A stretch of 64,000 bases of DNA from Mucilaginibacter segetis (GTDB lineage Bacteria > Bacteroidota > Bacteroidia > Sphingobacteriales > Sphingobacteriaceae). The translations under genes were made by a program, and so were the position numbers. Positions 1 to 8,962 of the stretch are shown here, piece after piece. Location of the stretch: positions 62,001 through 126,000 of the forward strand of contig NZ_JAEHFW010000004.1 in NCBI RefSeq assembly GCF_016522075.1, written 5' to 3'. The stretch's first letter is position 1. Every line of letters starts with the position of its first letter. The notes beneath the pieces were generated by a model. It saw nothing but the letters and a program-made list of their open reading frames with translations, made no database searches and was not told the DNA's origin.

Positions 1-912
1 AGGGTTAGCGTATACTTCATCATCGCCTGTTAAGTGTTCTTTAACGGCATCAGCCAGTTCGGCAATATCTGCACGTTTAGTACCTTTCAGATAAACTGAC
101 ATTTTTTCATCGTAGCCGAATATGGAAGTTGTTGCTCCAATTTCCGCACCCATGTTACAGATGGTACCTTTACCTGTTGCAGAAAGCGAGCGGGCGCCTT
201 CGCCAAAATATTCTACAATAGCACCGGTACCACCTTTTACAGTAAGTATACCTGCTACTTTAAGTATTACGTCTTTTGCTGATGTCCAACCGGAAAGTTT
301 TCCGGTTAACTTAACTCCGATCAGTTTAGGGAATTTAAGTTCCCATGGTAATCCGGCCATCACATCACATGCATCAGCACCACCAACGCCAATGGCTACC
401 ATGCCCAAACCACCCGCGTTAGGGGTGTGTGAATCTGTACCTATCATCATGCCACCGGGGAAAGCGTAGTTCTCTAACACTACCTGGTGAATGATACCGG
501 CACCGGCTTTCCAGAACCCTATGCCATATTTATCAGATACGGAAGCAAGAAAATCATATACTTCGCGGTTTACATCAATGGCCGTGTGTAAATCTTCAGT
601 GGCGCCTATCTTAGCCTGTATAAGGTGATCGCAGTGTACGGTTGAAGGTACTGCAACCTGCGGCCTTCCGGCTTGCATAAATTGCAGCAGGGCCATTTGC
701 GCTGTTGCGTCCTGCATGGCAACACGGTCAGGTGCAAAATCAACGTAATCAGTACCACGTTCAAATGCTTGTTTAGCATCTCCTTCGGAAAGGTGAGCAT
801 ATAATATTTTTTCGGTTAAGGTAAGGTGTTTACCAGTCGCTTTGCGTGCCGCATCAATACGGGTGCTATAGCGGTCGTAAACATTTTTGATCATATCTAA
901 ATCAAAAGCCAT
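1..912 (-). CDS. acn: Aconitate hydratase, N-terminal part (cut by window edge)
   Basis: Reading down from an ATG at 912 there is an open frame of 304 codons to the window edge, starting MAFDLDMIKNVYDRYSTRID. It contains the aconitase segments VPSTVHCDHL and GTDSHTPNAGGLGMVAIGVG, which hold substrate- and cluster-side residues of the family. The enzyme converts citrate to isocitrate in the TCA cycle with a [4Fe-4S] cluster. The start and style resemble the mitochondrial-type aconitases of Bacteroidota rather than E. coli AcnA. The C-terminal part, including most cluster cysteines, lies outside the window. Family assignment is firm; subtype is inferred. Confidence 0.95.
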   Translation of the reverse strand, partial: MAFDLDMIKNVYDRYSTRIDAARKATGKHLTLTEKILYAHLSEGDAKQAFERGTDYVDFAPDRVAMQDATAQMALLQFMQAGRPQVAVPSTVHCDHLIQAKIGATEDLHTAIDVNREVYDFLASVSDKYGIGFWKAGAGIIHQVVLENYAFPGGMMIGTDSHTPNAGGLGMVAIGVGGADACDVMAGLPWELKFPKLIGVKLTGKLSGWTSAKDVILKVAGILTVKGGTGAIVEYFGEGARSLSATGKGTICNMGAEIGATTSIFGYDEKMSVYLKGTKRADIAELADAVKEHLTGDDEVYANP

Positions 913-985
913 ATTTGTTTGATTTTTAGTTTAGTAAAAGACAATAAAAGCCCTGGTAGGGCCGCGCTGCGAATTTACTAAATAT

Positions 986-1009
986 AACAGCCAAATAATA
1001 GCGGCTGTT
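986..1009 (-). terminator. Weak hairpin downstream of the broken PLC-like gene
   Basis: A 7-bp inverted repeat (AACAGCC at 986-992, GGCTGTT at 1003-1009) lies about 50 bases past the end of the disrupted minus-strand gene and about 75 bases ahead of the aconitase start. On the minus strand it is followed by ATATTTAG rather than a clean T-run, so it may be a poor terminator or an element of the aconitase leader. Confidence 0.3.
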
Positions 1010-1056
1010 TGCGCAAATGTTATTTGGATAGGTTCTAAATAGTTAAAAGGCGGGTA

Positions 1057-1896
1057 TCAGTCTAATTTTGCATATTCATAAATATCATCCAGTAAAAATT
1101 TTTTCAGCTCTGCCAATTTATCTGTATTTATCAAGTCAACACCACAACTTAACAACTCTTTCCATACGGCGGTGTTTTCCGGAGAAGCCCATAATCTTAC
1201 CCTTTTGCCAAATTTATGAGCTAAAGCCACATATTTACATAGTCTGTCTTTTTGTTGTTGAGGCAGTTTTCCGTCGCCCGTCCATTTTAATATTTTGGAA
1301 TATTTGCAACTGGCTGTTTGATAAACATATTTTTAAAGCGTATCCCTGCCTGCCTGCATCAGATCTTCATCAATAAATGCCAGGCGACTTTTTTGTTTTT
1401 TAATGATATTGTAGGGTTTATGGCCCGTTATAACTATAGTTATTTCCCTCTGGATAAAACGTCCGCTCTCATAACCTGAAATCATTGCCGCATATTTTTT
1501 TAGCAGAACCTCTAAAGCCCTGTAGGTTTTATCTGCGTCTGATTTAATATCTATCATTAAGGTTATAGGATAGGAGGGGCAGATAATTTCCGGATTTTTA
1601 CCCGAGATACAATCAGCTAAAGGCTTTAAGTACATACTCTCCAATTCTTTTTGCTGATTAAAAATTGGCAGGATGTGTGCAACGATCAGTCTTCCGTTTC
1701 TGAGATAGATATCGGCCTCTATATTCGTGAATCCATTGTCAAGAGCATCATATAATGGCCTTTCATGCCAGTAGTCATTATGAGCAAAGCCATTTACAAG
1801 TGTGATATTTTGGGAGTTTGCTTTAAGGCTGATGTTGATCAGTATGATAAGTGAGATTAATTTCAGGTGCTTAAGGGAAACGTTTCCTGTTTGCAT
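1057..1896 (-). pseudogene. PI-PLC/GDPD-like secreted phosphodiesterase, broken by an in-frame stop
   Basis: The frame opens at ATG 1896 with a hydrophobic leader ending near KANSQ, then GFAHNDYWHERPLYDALDNG and IEADIYL, the pattern of the phosphatidylinositol-specific phospholipase C / glycerophosphodiester phosphodiesterase-like proteins of Bacteroidota. At 1333-1335 a TAA interrupts it after GRDTL. The same frame then continues without shift for 91 codons (KYVYQTASCKYSKILKWTGD, later KRVRLWASPENTAVWKELL and GVDLINTDKL) to a TGA at 1057-1059. The downstream part carries the normal C-terminal half of such a barrel, including the Leu-Ile-Asn-Thr-Asp end. With only the first 187 residues made, the barrel would be incomplete. 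It is a recent nonsense mutation, a base-call error or a readthrough stop; the first is my preference. Confidence 0.8.
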
Positions 1897-1969
1897 CGTA
1901 AATTATTTGATGCAAACATAACATCGCTGTATTGCTGAAATATTAGCTTACTGTAAAGGAATTATCTTG

Positions 1970-2010
1970 AAAAAATAAAATAAGGTGCACCCTTTTAGGG
2001 GTACACCTTT
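1970..2010 (-). terminator. Terminator-like hairpin between divergent genes
   Basis: Arms at 1982-1993 and 1998-2009 pair over about 11 positions with one mismatch (AAGGTGCACCCT against AGGGGTACACCTT). On the minus strand the stem is followed by an ATTTTATTTTTT run (1970-1981). The flanking genes at 1896 (minus) and 2179 (plus) diverge, so no annotated gene ends here. It may end an unannotated short transcript or act as a leader attenuator for the minus-strand gene. Confidence 0.5.
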
Positions 2011-2178
2011 CATAGGTATTGATAAGGTTTAGATTGCTGTAAACCTATATAATCAAATACATAAAAAAAATACGTATTAATACGTGATTTTTAAAAAAGT
2101 AAGCATCCATTTACAGAAACGTTTTACAATTGCCCTGAGGTATTGGTATATTAGCATAAGTTGAACCAATATAACCTG

Positions 2179-3495
2179 ATGAAAAAGTTATTTATCTCTA
2201 TTGTAGTTTGCGCAATACCGTTGTTTTTTTTCGTAATACCCATATATGGACAAACACAAATAACACGCTGGCAGTATGATCGCAACGGCGCCGTATCTAT
2301 AACATTTGATGATGGCTCTATTAATCAGTTTAAAAAGGCAGTGCCTATACTTAACCGGTTAGGGTTTCCGGCTACATTCTTTATTATTACCGGGCAAATT
2401 CCGGGGTCGATGTATAAGGGTAAGTTTATTGGCAGACCCGTTAAAGATATCATCAGAGAAACAGCAACTATTCCTACGGATAGCAGTAACTTTTATGAAC
2501 GGGCATCAGCGGCGGGCTATTTAGGTTTGATAGGTCCGTTAGACTACCATTACAAAGCTGGTGAACTTGTTGATGCGGGGAAAACGGCTGAAGCTTATAA
2601 GGTAATTGATGAATGCTACACAAAAGTGCGTAATGGCGATTTTAAGCCGGGGATTCAGCACAACGATGAATATAAAGATGCGCATGGTACTACCTGGAAT
2701 GATATACGCAAATACGCGGCGCAGGGACATGAATTTGCAAGCCACATGATAACACATCCGCGTTTGGCTGTGTTAGATGAAGCTAATATGTTGTACGAGC
2801 TAAAGAACAGCAGGCTTGATATTTTAAAACAATTAGGCCAGCAATACACATTCTCTGCGGAGGGGCCTTTTGGAACCGAAAATGAGCGGGTAATGAGCTA
2901 CGCGCACAAGGTTTATCCGGCTTTACGGAACAGGATGCCCGAACCCTGGCTAAAGGAAATAAGCCGGTCGAACCGCAGCAATCCCGGAAATACAGATAAA
3001 GCGTATATCCAATTTCAAAGAGGGGCTACTACAAAAACGCCCTTAGCTATGATGGAGACCTGGGTTGATACTACCCTGAACAAAAATAATACATGGCTGG
3101 TGCTTACCTTTCACGGAGTTGACGGCATAGGCTGGGAGGCACTTACTCATCAGGAGCTTGATGCTTACTTTAGTTACATTAAAAAGCGGGAAGACAAACT
3201 ATGGGTGGCTACTTTTGGCGATGTAACAAAATATATGCGCGAGCGACAAAGCGCAAAGGTGCAAGCTACGCCAAAAGCAAATAGCATAACTGTGAATTTA
3301 ACTTGTCCGCTTAATAAAACATGGTATAATATTCCGCTCACTTTAAAGACCTATGTGCCTGAAAAATGGGTAAACGTAAAAGTTACGGAAGGCAAAAATG
3401 TAAAAACCTTTAGCACTATTAGTGATAGTAAAGGTAAATATATCCTGTATCAGGCCTACCCTAACCGCGGGACGATAATTTTAACAGCAAATTGA
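2179..3495 (+). CDS. Secreted polysaccharide deacetylase family protein (NodB-type)
   Basis: The product has a signal peptide (MKKLFISIVVCAIPLFFFV, ending near IYGQ) and a carbohydrate esterase 4 fold: the first motif is AVSITFDDGS with the catalytic and metal-binding Asp pair, followed by GFPATFFI, and the second is ASHMITH, an S/T-H-x3-H metal site. The family removes N- or O-acetyl groups from chitin-like polymers, peptidoglycan or exopolysaccharide. At about 438 residues it is longer than a bare NodB domain: there is an insert between the two motifs and an extra C-terminal domain of about 90 residues. I chose ATG at 2179 over TTG at 2161 because it sits at the positive end of the signal peptide. 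It appears to be a single-gene unit. The substrate cannot be told. Confidence 0.9.
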   Translation: MKKLFISIVVCAIPLFFFVIPIYGQTQITRWQYDRNGAVSITFDDGSINQFKKAVPILNRLGFPATFFIITGQIPGSMYKGKFIGRPVKDIIRETATIPTDSSNFYERASAAGYLGLIGPLDYHYKAGELVDAGKTAEAYKVIDECYTKVRNGDFKPGIQHNDEYKDAHGTTWNDIRKYAAQGHEFASHMITHPRLAVLDEANMLYELKNSRLDILKQLGQQYTFSAEGPFGTENERVMSYAHKVYPALRNRMPEPWLKEISRSNRSNPGNTDKAYIQFQRGATTKTPLAMMETWVDTTLNKNNTWLVLTFHGVDGIGWEALTHQELDAYFSYIKKREDKLWVATFGDVTKYMRERQSAKVQATPKANSITVNLTCPLNKTWYNIPLTLKTYVPEKWVNVKVTEGKNVKTFSTISDSKGKYILYQAYPNRGTIILTAN

Positions 3496-3497
3496 AC

Positions 3498-3513
3498 ATG
3501 CCTCGTCAGGCAT
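3498..3513 (+). terminator. Short terminator hairpin after the deacetylase gene
   Basis: ATGCCT (3498-3503) and AGGCAT (3508-3513) form a 6-bp stem with a 4-base loop and a short TTT tail. A competing stem (TCGTCAG 3503-3509 with CTGACGA 3518-3524) overlaps it. The hairpin extends into the end of the convergent gene at 3506. Confidence 0.4.
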
Positions 3514-3745
3514 TTTGCTGACGAACCTGCTTGCCGGCATTGCCCTTATTATTAGCGTCTGTTACAACAACATCTTCCCATACGGAGCCATATATATAGG
3601 TTTTTTTGTAACAGCTATTACATTCGTAACGTTTAATAGGTAACCAAAATAAAGTAGCTTTCATTAGTACCGGTCTGGGCGCACGGTGGGCTAGTACTCC
3701 TCTCTGGCAATGAGGGCATTTCTTCTTTTGTTTTTTTGTTTCCAT
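3506..3745 (-). CDS. Small zinc-ribbon-like protein of unknown function
   Basis: From ATG 3745 the product is 79 residues: METKKQKKKCPHCQRGVLAHRA, then a basic and aromatic stretch, then YECNSCYKKTYIYG. The two CxxC pairs (CPHC and CNSC), about 40 residues apart, look like a single zinc ribbon; the N-terminus is lysine-rich and the C-terminus polar. An upstream TTG would add nine residues, but the ATG directly precedes the conserved-looking part. It converges on the deacetylase gene with 10 bases between the stops. Its role is unknown; nucleic-acid binding would be only a guess. Confidence 0.65.
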   Translation of the reverse strand: METKKQKKKCPHCQRGVLAHRAPRPVLMKATLFWLPIKRYECNSCYKKTYIYGSVWEDVVVTDANNKGNAGKQVRQQNA

Positions 3746-4275
3746 CTTGGGGTCGGTTGTAAACTTTAACAATTAAATTAATTAGCTATATGGGGGTATA
3801 GTTAAGCGTTTAGTAGTCCGCTTACCTACGGGTTTTTTCTTACGCAAATCTTAAATGATCTATCATTATCTTACTAAAAAGAACTATTTAAAGAAAGATA
3901 AAAGGTGTTTAGTTTGAGGTGCATGCAGTCGGCTGTATTCCGAGCCTATTTACCTTTTACCGGAATATCCTTATTTACTAAACGTGCATTCAGAAAACTC
4001 GGATATTTTATTTGTTTACTATAACTTAAAGCTGTATCAAAAAATGAGTTGCTATAGTTAAAGTTTTGCTGCTTTAATGCGCATAGCATTAAAATGTTAT
4101 CCTTTAGTACATAAATATACATGTTATTATATAATACGCACAATATCTTTCCATCTGGAGTAAAATTTGCTTAAATGATTAACTTTTAGTTATTTAATTC
4201 AAATATGAAAAAAGATAAGTGGTAAATATTGTTTTTGGGGTGGACAAAAACAGGACAAAAGAATTATTTAAATTA
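3746..4275. other. 530-base gap without a convincing gene
   Basis: This AT-rich stretch separates two minus-strand genes. The longest open frame (minus strand, 3946-4170, about 75 codons) has no good ribosome site, no ATG near its start and only low-complexity lysine, asparagine and tyrosine-rich sequence, although its opening residues NFTPDGKIL read like part of a beta-propeller repeat. It could be the tail of a decayed gene. No tRNA, hairpin terminator or repeat was seen. Confidence 0.5.
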
Positions 4276-6045
4276 TTATAGTGAAAACACAACGGTTTCC
4301 AACTCTTCCCCATTATTAAGATTTAATTTTTTGCGTAAGCGTTGTTTAGATTTTTTTACGCCATCGGTAGTTATGCCCAGCATACCTGCCATTTCCTTAT
4401 TGTTAAGATTAAGTTTAACCAGGGTAAGTAATCTGGTATCTGTAGCTGTGAGCTGAGGGTAATTTTTTCTGAGGTTATAAAAAAATGCAGGATATACATT
4501 TGAGAACAACGTTTTAAATTTCTCCCAGTTATCGTCGGTCATGATGTGGGCTTGCATCATTGCTGTTAACTGCAGTGCAATTATTTCATCGGTAGTTTTT
4601 AATTGCAGTTTTTCAATCTCAGATTTAAATGTATCTATCAATCGATTGCTTTGCATCAGGTTCTCTGTATAAACCTGTAACTCCATATTTGCCTTATATA
4701 AGTCTTCGTCTACACGCAGCTTTTCTGCAGCAAGCAATGCCTTATCCTTTTTACCCTTTAACCGTTGCCTGTTATAAAGTAATATGCTTATAATTATTAA
4801 AAGGGAAAGAACAATAATTACCGTATTCCTTTTGTAAACTCTTATTTCTGTTTTGGTTCGCAGCCTTTTTAACAGCAGGTTGTTTTTTTCAACTTCCCAT
4901 TTTAATCTTACCCTTTCAATTCCCGCTATATTATCGCGCCGGGATAAACTATCTTTAAGGGTATCGTACTTTTTGAGGTATACTAATGATTGTGCAAAAT
5001 TGCCCTGTTGTTCACTTAATAATGCGTTCAGGTTATAGAGTTCTACCCTCAGCGATAATGCATCGTCTTTTAAATTTTTTATCAAATTACCGGCTGATTC
5101 AAGTTGGGTAGCAGCTTTGGTGAAATTCTTATAGACTATACTTATTTTTACCAGCCGTAACAGTGCTATGGCTGCGTTTAGCGACTGGTCGTATTTTAAT
5201 GACTCGCGGTAATCAAGTTCAACCAATGGAAGAGCTTTGAGATATTGATGCTGCATAAAATATACCGACCCGATGTTACCTGTAGTTATAGCTATCCAAA
5301 CACTGTCATGCTTTGCTTTAGCGATTTTTAATGCATCGTTAAAGTAGCGCAGTGCTGTTGCATAGGCATTGATATTACGATAAGTGAGGCCAATGGTATT
5401 TATTAAATTGATCCGGTCTGACGAGTGGGCAGCTGTAAAGAGCAGTGCATTTTTCAAATTTATACGGGCGTTCTCATAGTCACCAAGTGCATAATAAAAA
5501 TCAGCGGCCTGGGAAAAAAGCACGTCAATATTCGGCACGTTTTTATACCCTATTTCCCTGAATTGTTCCTGCGCAAGTAAAAAATACTTGCAGGCAGGAA
5601 TGTTTTGTTTGTAATTAAAAAGATATAGCGCTTTGCTTTGTTCATAAATGCCGATTAGCAGCGGCAGGTCTTTTTTAATAGCAAAATTAATAGCTTGGTC
5701 ATGATACCACGTGCTTAATTTATTAAACCCTTTGTTTACCGAATAATAATCAGCCCGCATATCAAAAACAGCACACTGTAACGGAAGGTCATTCAAGCTT
5801 TTAGCAACGGATTCCAGCTCATTAAGAGCGCTCATCGCATTTGCCTCTGTCATTTTCCGGCATGTTATTTTGTATAATTTTCGTGCAGAAGAAACCCTGT
5901 CAGCGGGAGGTGTATTTTTTAAATAGTCGAAAAGTTTTGAATGGTTATTAATATTCTGAGAAAAGGTGATTGGAATTAAGGAAAACGTGAAAAGGTATAT
6001 CAGGAAGGCGGCCCTGCATGTTTTTTCTACACGTTTCGATTTCAA
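4276..6045 (-). CDS. Membrane-anchored TPR sensor with C-terminal LuxR-type HTH
   Basis: This 589-residue protein starts with a signal or anchor segment (residues about 12-29), followed by tetratricopeptide-like repeats (about 35-370; for example YALGDYENARINLKNALLFT and ATALRYFNDALKIAKAKHDS). A single membrane helix (about 405-425, TVIIVLSLLIIISILL) leads to a coiled coil and a C-terminal helix-turn-helix ending NNKEMAGMLGITTDGVKKSK. This is a common Bacteroidota one-component design in which periplasmic repeats sense a signal and the cytoplasmic HTH binds DNA. There is no kinase or receiver domain. No target can be named: its upstream neighbour is an MFS exporter on the same strand, 136 bases away, and the downstream gap contains no clear gene. 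Confidence 0.88.
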   Translation of the reverse strand: MKSKRVEKTCRAAFLIYLFTFSLIPITFSQNINNHSKLFDYLKNTPPADRVSSARKLYKITCRKMTEANAMSALNELESVAKSLNDLPLQCAVFDMRADYYSVNKGFNKLSTWYHDQAINFAIKKDLPLLIGIYEQSKALYLFNYKQNIPACKYFLLAQEQFREIGYKNVPNIDVLFSQAADFYYALGDYENARINLKNALLFTAAHSSDRINLINTIGLTYRNINAYATALRYFNDALKIAKAKHDSVWIAITTGNIGSVYFMQHQYLKALPLVELDYRESLKYDQSLNAAIALLRLVKISIVYKNFTKAATQLESAGNLIKNLKDDALSLRVELYNLNALLSEQQGNFAQSLVYLKKYDTLKDSLSRRDNIAGIERVRLKWEVEKNNLLLKRLRTKTEIRVYKRNTVIIVLSLLIIISILLYNRQRLKGKKDKALLAAEKLRVDEDLYKANMELQVYTENLMQSNRLIDTFKSEIEKLQLKTTDEIIALQLTAMMQAHIMTDDNWEKFKTLFSNVYPAFFYNLRKNYPQLTATDTRLLTLVKLNLNNKEMAGMLGITTDGVKKSKQRLRKKLNLNNGEELETVVFSL

Positions 6046-6181
6046 TTTAAAAGGGGAATTATTGTTACTGTTAATTATTAGCCTAAAACGTAATAAAGAT
6101 AATAATTTATTAAACGCAATGTTTTTAAAATCAATATTTTAATACGAAATTAAAAGTAACAGCATGTTAACACCCATTAGT

Positions 6182-7459
6182 TCAAATTTCAGGAGGGTGA
6201 ATCTGATTTAAAGTTACCGGAATCAATTTTTTAGTTTTCAGGTAGGTAATAGTTACTATCATCAGTGTCATGCTCCCGCCAAAAACAACGGCGGGTACGG
6301 TGCCTATAAGCCTTGCAGCTGTACCCGATTCAAAAGCGCCAATCTCATTAGATGAACCAATAAACATAGAGTTTACGGCTGATACCCGGCCACGCATATG
6401 ATCGGGTGTAAGTAATTGCATTATTGTTCCACGTATAATTACACTTACGCTGTCAAAAGCGCCCTCGGTAAATAAGAATACAAGCGATAAATAAAAACTG
6501 CGCGATAAACCAAAACTGATAATTGATAAGCCAAAGCCTGTTACTGCTATGAGTAAGTTGCGCCAGGGCCTGCCCATGGGGGAAAAACGTGACATTGCCA
6601 GCATGGTTAATACTGCACCCAATGATGATGTTGCCCGCATAATGCCCAAACCTTCGGCTCCTACTTTTAAGATCTCGTTAGCAAAAACCGGCAGCAGCGC
6701 CACTGCTCCTCCAAAAAATACCGAAAACAGGTCAAGGCTCATGGCACCTATCATCATTTTGTTATGAACAACAAAATGTATCCCTTCCGACAGGCTCTTC
6801 CAAATACTTTCTTTTGGTACAAATACCGGGGGGTATGATCGCAGTAAGTAAATTAATATCAGTGAAATAGCCAGAAATAATAGTATAACTATAAATGTTA
6901 TGGTTATACCATAAAATCCATAGATCAAGCCTCCTGCGGCAGGGCCTAAAATTGACGCGATCTGCCAGCTTGAACTACTCCAGGTGCTTGCATTAGGGTA
7001 AAGTTTTTTCGGGATACTTTGGGTATAGATCACGAAGGTAGCCGGCCCGTAAAAAGCACGTGCAACGCCGTTCAAAAATATCATTGCGTAAATTATGGGT
7101 ACTATCCAGCTTATGTGGATGTATTGCCCTGCACCTTTTAATGTAACCAGGAACATCACAAATGATGAAAAGAAAACACCGGTGAAAATTAACAAAAGCA
7201 TTTTCCGCTTCTCTGATTTATCGGCGATGTAGCCGCCATATAAGGCTATGCCAACAGCGGGTATAGCTTCGCATAAGCCAACTATGCCTAAGGCAAATGC
7301 GCTTTTTGTAAGCTGATAAATGTAAAAGCCGATAATAACCGCCTGCATTTGATAAGCAAACGTGAAGAAAAAACGTACGCCTATATATGAGCGAAAATCT
7401 TTATACCTGAGGGCCGCAAATGAATCTACCTGCGGTGTTATTTGTTCATCTTCCGGCAC
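6182..7459 (-). CDS. MFS transporter, multidrug/enterobactin-exporter-like
   Basis: A 425-residue, strongly hydrophobic protein with about 12 predicted membrane helices. It has the loop motif GGYIADKSEKRKMLL after helix 2, the usual MFS signature (G-x3-D-R/K-x-G-R/K-R/K), and a second-half counterpart around LLTPDHMRGRVSAVNSMF. That last segment is typical of the MFS_3/EntS-like branch, which exports siderophores or drugs by proton antiport. The N-terminus (MPEDEQITPQVDSFAALRYK, with a following FRSYIG) is cytoplasmic. It appears monocistronic; the divergent or adjacent genes give no hint of substrate. Confidence 0.88.
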   Translation of the reverse strand: MPEDEQITPQVDSFAALRYKDFRSYIGVRFFFTFAYQMQAVIIGFYIYQLTKSAFALGIVGLCEAIPAVGIALYGGYIADKSEKRKMLLLIFTGVFFSSFVMFLVTLKGAGQYIHISWIVPIIYAMIFLNGVARAFYGPATFVIYTQSIPKKLYPNASTWSSSSWQIASILGPAAGGLIYGFYGITITFIVILLFLAISLILIYLLRSYPPVFVPKESIWKSLSEGIHFVVHNKMMIGAMSLDLFSVFFGGAVALLPVFANEILKVGAEGLGIMRATSSLGAVLTMLAMSRFSPMGRPWRNLLIAVTGFGLSIISFGLSRSFYLSLVFLFTEGAFDSVSVIIRGTIMQLLTPDHMRGRVSAVNSMFIGSSNEIGAFESGTAARLIGTVPAVVFGGSMTLMIVTITYLKTKKLIPVTLNQIHPPEI

Positions 7460-7529
7460 TTATTTCAGATGTTATTGAGCGTGCAATTTACAATTGCGTA
7501 TTGGTGGCGCAAAATATATTATCGCTAAA

Positions 7530-8915
7530 TTAAAAACTTAAGTTATGCTGATCTATTAGATAGACAAGTCCGGCTATAGTAGCTGCTCCTAATTCCAATT
7601 CACGCTTATTTACATTCTCGAAAACATCATTAGGGGTGTGATGGATGTCAAAATAGCGTTGCGAATCAGGTCGGTAGCCAATCAATACCACCGATGGTAT
7701 AGTTTCTTTTAAAGGGCCTATATCGGTACCACCCCCGCCTGCTACCAAACGATCGGCCTCGTATGGTTCAAAAAGATGTTTCCAGCTTTTATTTAATTCC
7801 TTTAAAAAACTACCCGAAACGCCCTGAAAACTAAATCCACGGGGGGTAAAGCCACCTTCGTCTGTCTCAATAGCGGCTATGTGTTCTTCTTTGTTTTGAG
7901 CCGCCAGTTCTGCATATTTAGTACCGCCTTTATGTCCGTTTTCTTCATTCATAAAAAATACAGCACGTATAGAGTTTTTAGGACGATAACCGATGGCTTT
8001 AAAAATTCTTAATACCTCTACAGATTGCATAACTCCGGTGCCGTCATCATGTGCCCCTTCTGCAAGGTCCCAGGAGTCCAGGTGTCCGCCTACGGTTATA
8101 AACTTATTGGGATTTTGGGTGCCTGTAATTTCTCCAACTACATTATATGATTTTGCGTCCGGTAAAAGCTGGCAATTTTGCTTGAAGTAGAATTTTATTA
8201 ATGGCAGTTTCCGAAGTTTGAGCATACTGCTAAGTGTGTTTGCTGCTATAGTGGATATAGCAGCGGCCGGTATGTTTTTCCCTGCCGCATCGTAAGCGGT
8301 TGTCCCAGTATGCGGATAGTTGTCGATGCTTTCTGTTAATGAACGTACAATAACACCTACGGCTCCATATTTTGCAGCGGCGGGCGGCCCCATAAATCGT
8401 TGGTCACCTGCTGTGCCATAAGCCTGCCCTGTCTCAATAAACCTGGGATCGAACGGGCGGTTAAAAAACACTATTTTCCCTTTTATAACATCTTCGCCTA
8501 AACTGTCCAGTTCTTTAAGGCTTTTTACTTCTATTACATTGGCGGTTATGCCTTCCTTAGGAGTAGCCACTGACATGCCGAGGGCGGTTATGGCTACAGG
8601 TATTTTATTATTACCATCTATAATATAACCTTCTTCTTTTTTGCCCCTTACCCAATGCGGCACCATAACCTCTTGTAAGTAAACCTTATCAAAGCCGTAA
8701 CTGTCCATTAACATTTTGCTCCATTCCACAGCCTTTTGCGCACCTGCCGATCCGCTTAATCTGGGGCCTATGCTTTTACACAAATAGCGTAAATTTTCAT
8801 AGCATTTACCGTTGACCAAAGCTTCGTCATATAATTTCCGCAACATTAAGGAATCCTGTGCCTGAACGCCGGTGATACTTAGGGCGAGTGTAAAAAGAAG
8901 TAGAATTTTTTTCAT
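7530..8915 (-). CDS. Secreted M28 family zinc aminopeptidase/carboxypeptidase Q-like
   Basis: The product has a signal peptide (MKKILLLFTLALSITGVQAQ), a protease-associated domain in the middle (about residues 115-235) and an M28 catalytic domain. Its metal ligands fit the family: His and Asp in GGHLDSWDLAEGAHDDGTGV, the catalytic Glu pair in FFMNEENGHKGG, Asp in IETDEGGF and His in FDIHHTPNDV. At 461 residues it matches plasma glutamate carboxypeptidase-like enzymes, which cleave dipeptides or release N-terminal residues outside the cytoplasm. A TAnnTTTG promoter at 8933-8940 stands 17 bases before the start. Substrate preference is unknown. Confidence 0.92.
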   Translation of the reverse strand: MKKILLLFTLALSITGVQAQDSLMLRKLYDEALVNGKCYENLRYLCKSIGPRLSGSAGAQKAVEWSKMLMDSYGFDKVYLQEVMVPHWVRGKKEEGYIIDGNNKIPVAITALGMSVATPKEGITANVIEVKSLKELDSLGEDVIKGKIVFFNRPFDPRFIETGQAYGTAGDQRFMGPPAAAKYGAVGVIVRSLTESIDNYPHTGTTAYDAAGKNIPAAAISTIAANTLSSMLKLRKLPLIKFYFKQNCQLLPDAKSYNVVGEITGTQNPNKFITVGGHLDSWDLAEGAHDDGTGVMQSVEVLRIFKAIGYRPKNSIRAVFFMNEENGHKGGTKYAELAAQNKEEHIAAIETDEGGFTPRGFSFQGVSGSFLKELNKSWKHLFEPYEADRLVAGGGGTDIGPLKETIPSVVLIGYRPDSQRYFDIHHTPNDVFENVNKRELELGAATIAGLVYLIDQHNLSF

Positions 8916-8932
8916 GCTGATGCTTGTTTAAA

Positions 8933-8940
8933 CAAATGTA
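8933..8940 (-). promoter_or_regulatory. Bacteroidota -7 box for the M28 peptidase gene
   Basis: TACATTTG on the minus strand fits the TAnnTTTG consensus and lies 17 bases upstream of the ATG at 8915, which implies a very short leader. Confidence 0.5.
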
Positions 8941-8962
8941 ATATTTGGTGTGTAAAATACCA

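Noticed and set aside
122..469. Plus-strand open frame of 115 codons
   Set aside because: It is the complement of the aconitase coding region and has no signature of its own.
1068..1376. Plus-strand open frame of 102 codons
   Set aside because: It lies opposite the C-terminal half of the broken phosphodiesterase gene, whose own frame reads as a recognisable protein.
3946..4170. AT-rich minus-strand open frame of about 75 codons with propeller-like start NFTPDGKIL
   Set aside because: It has no ATG near its beginning, no ribosome site and low-complexity sequence; at best it is a gene remnant.
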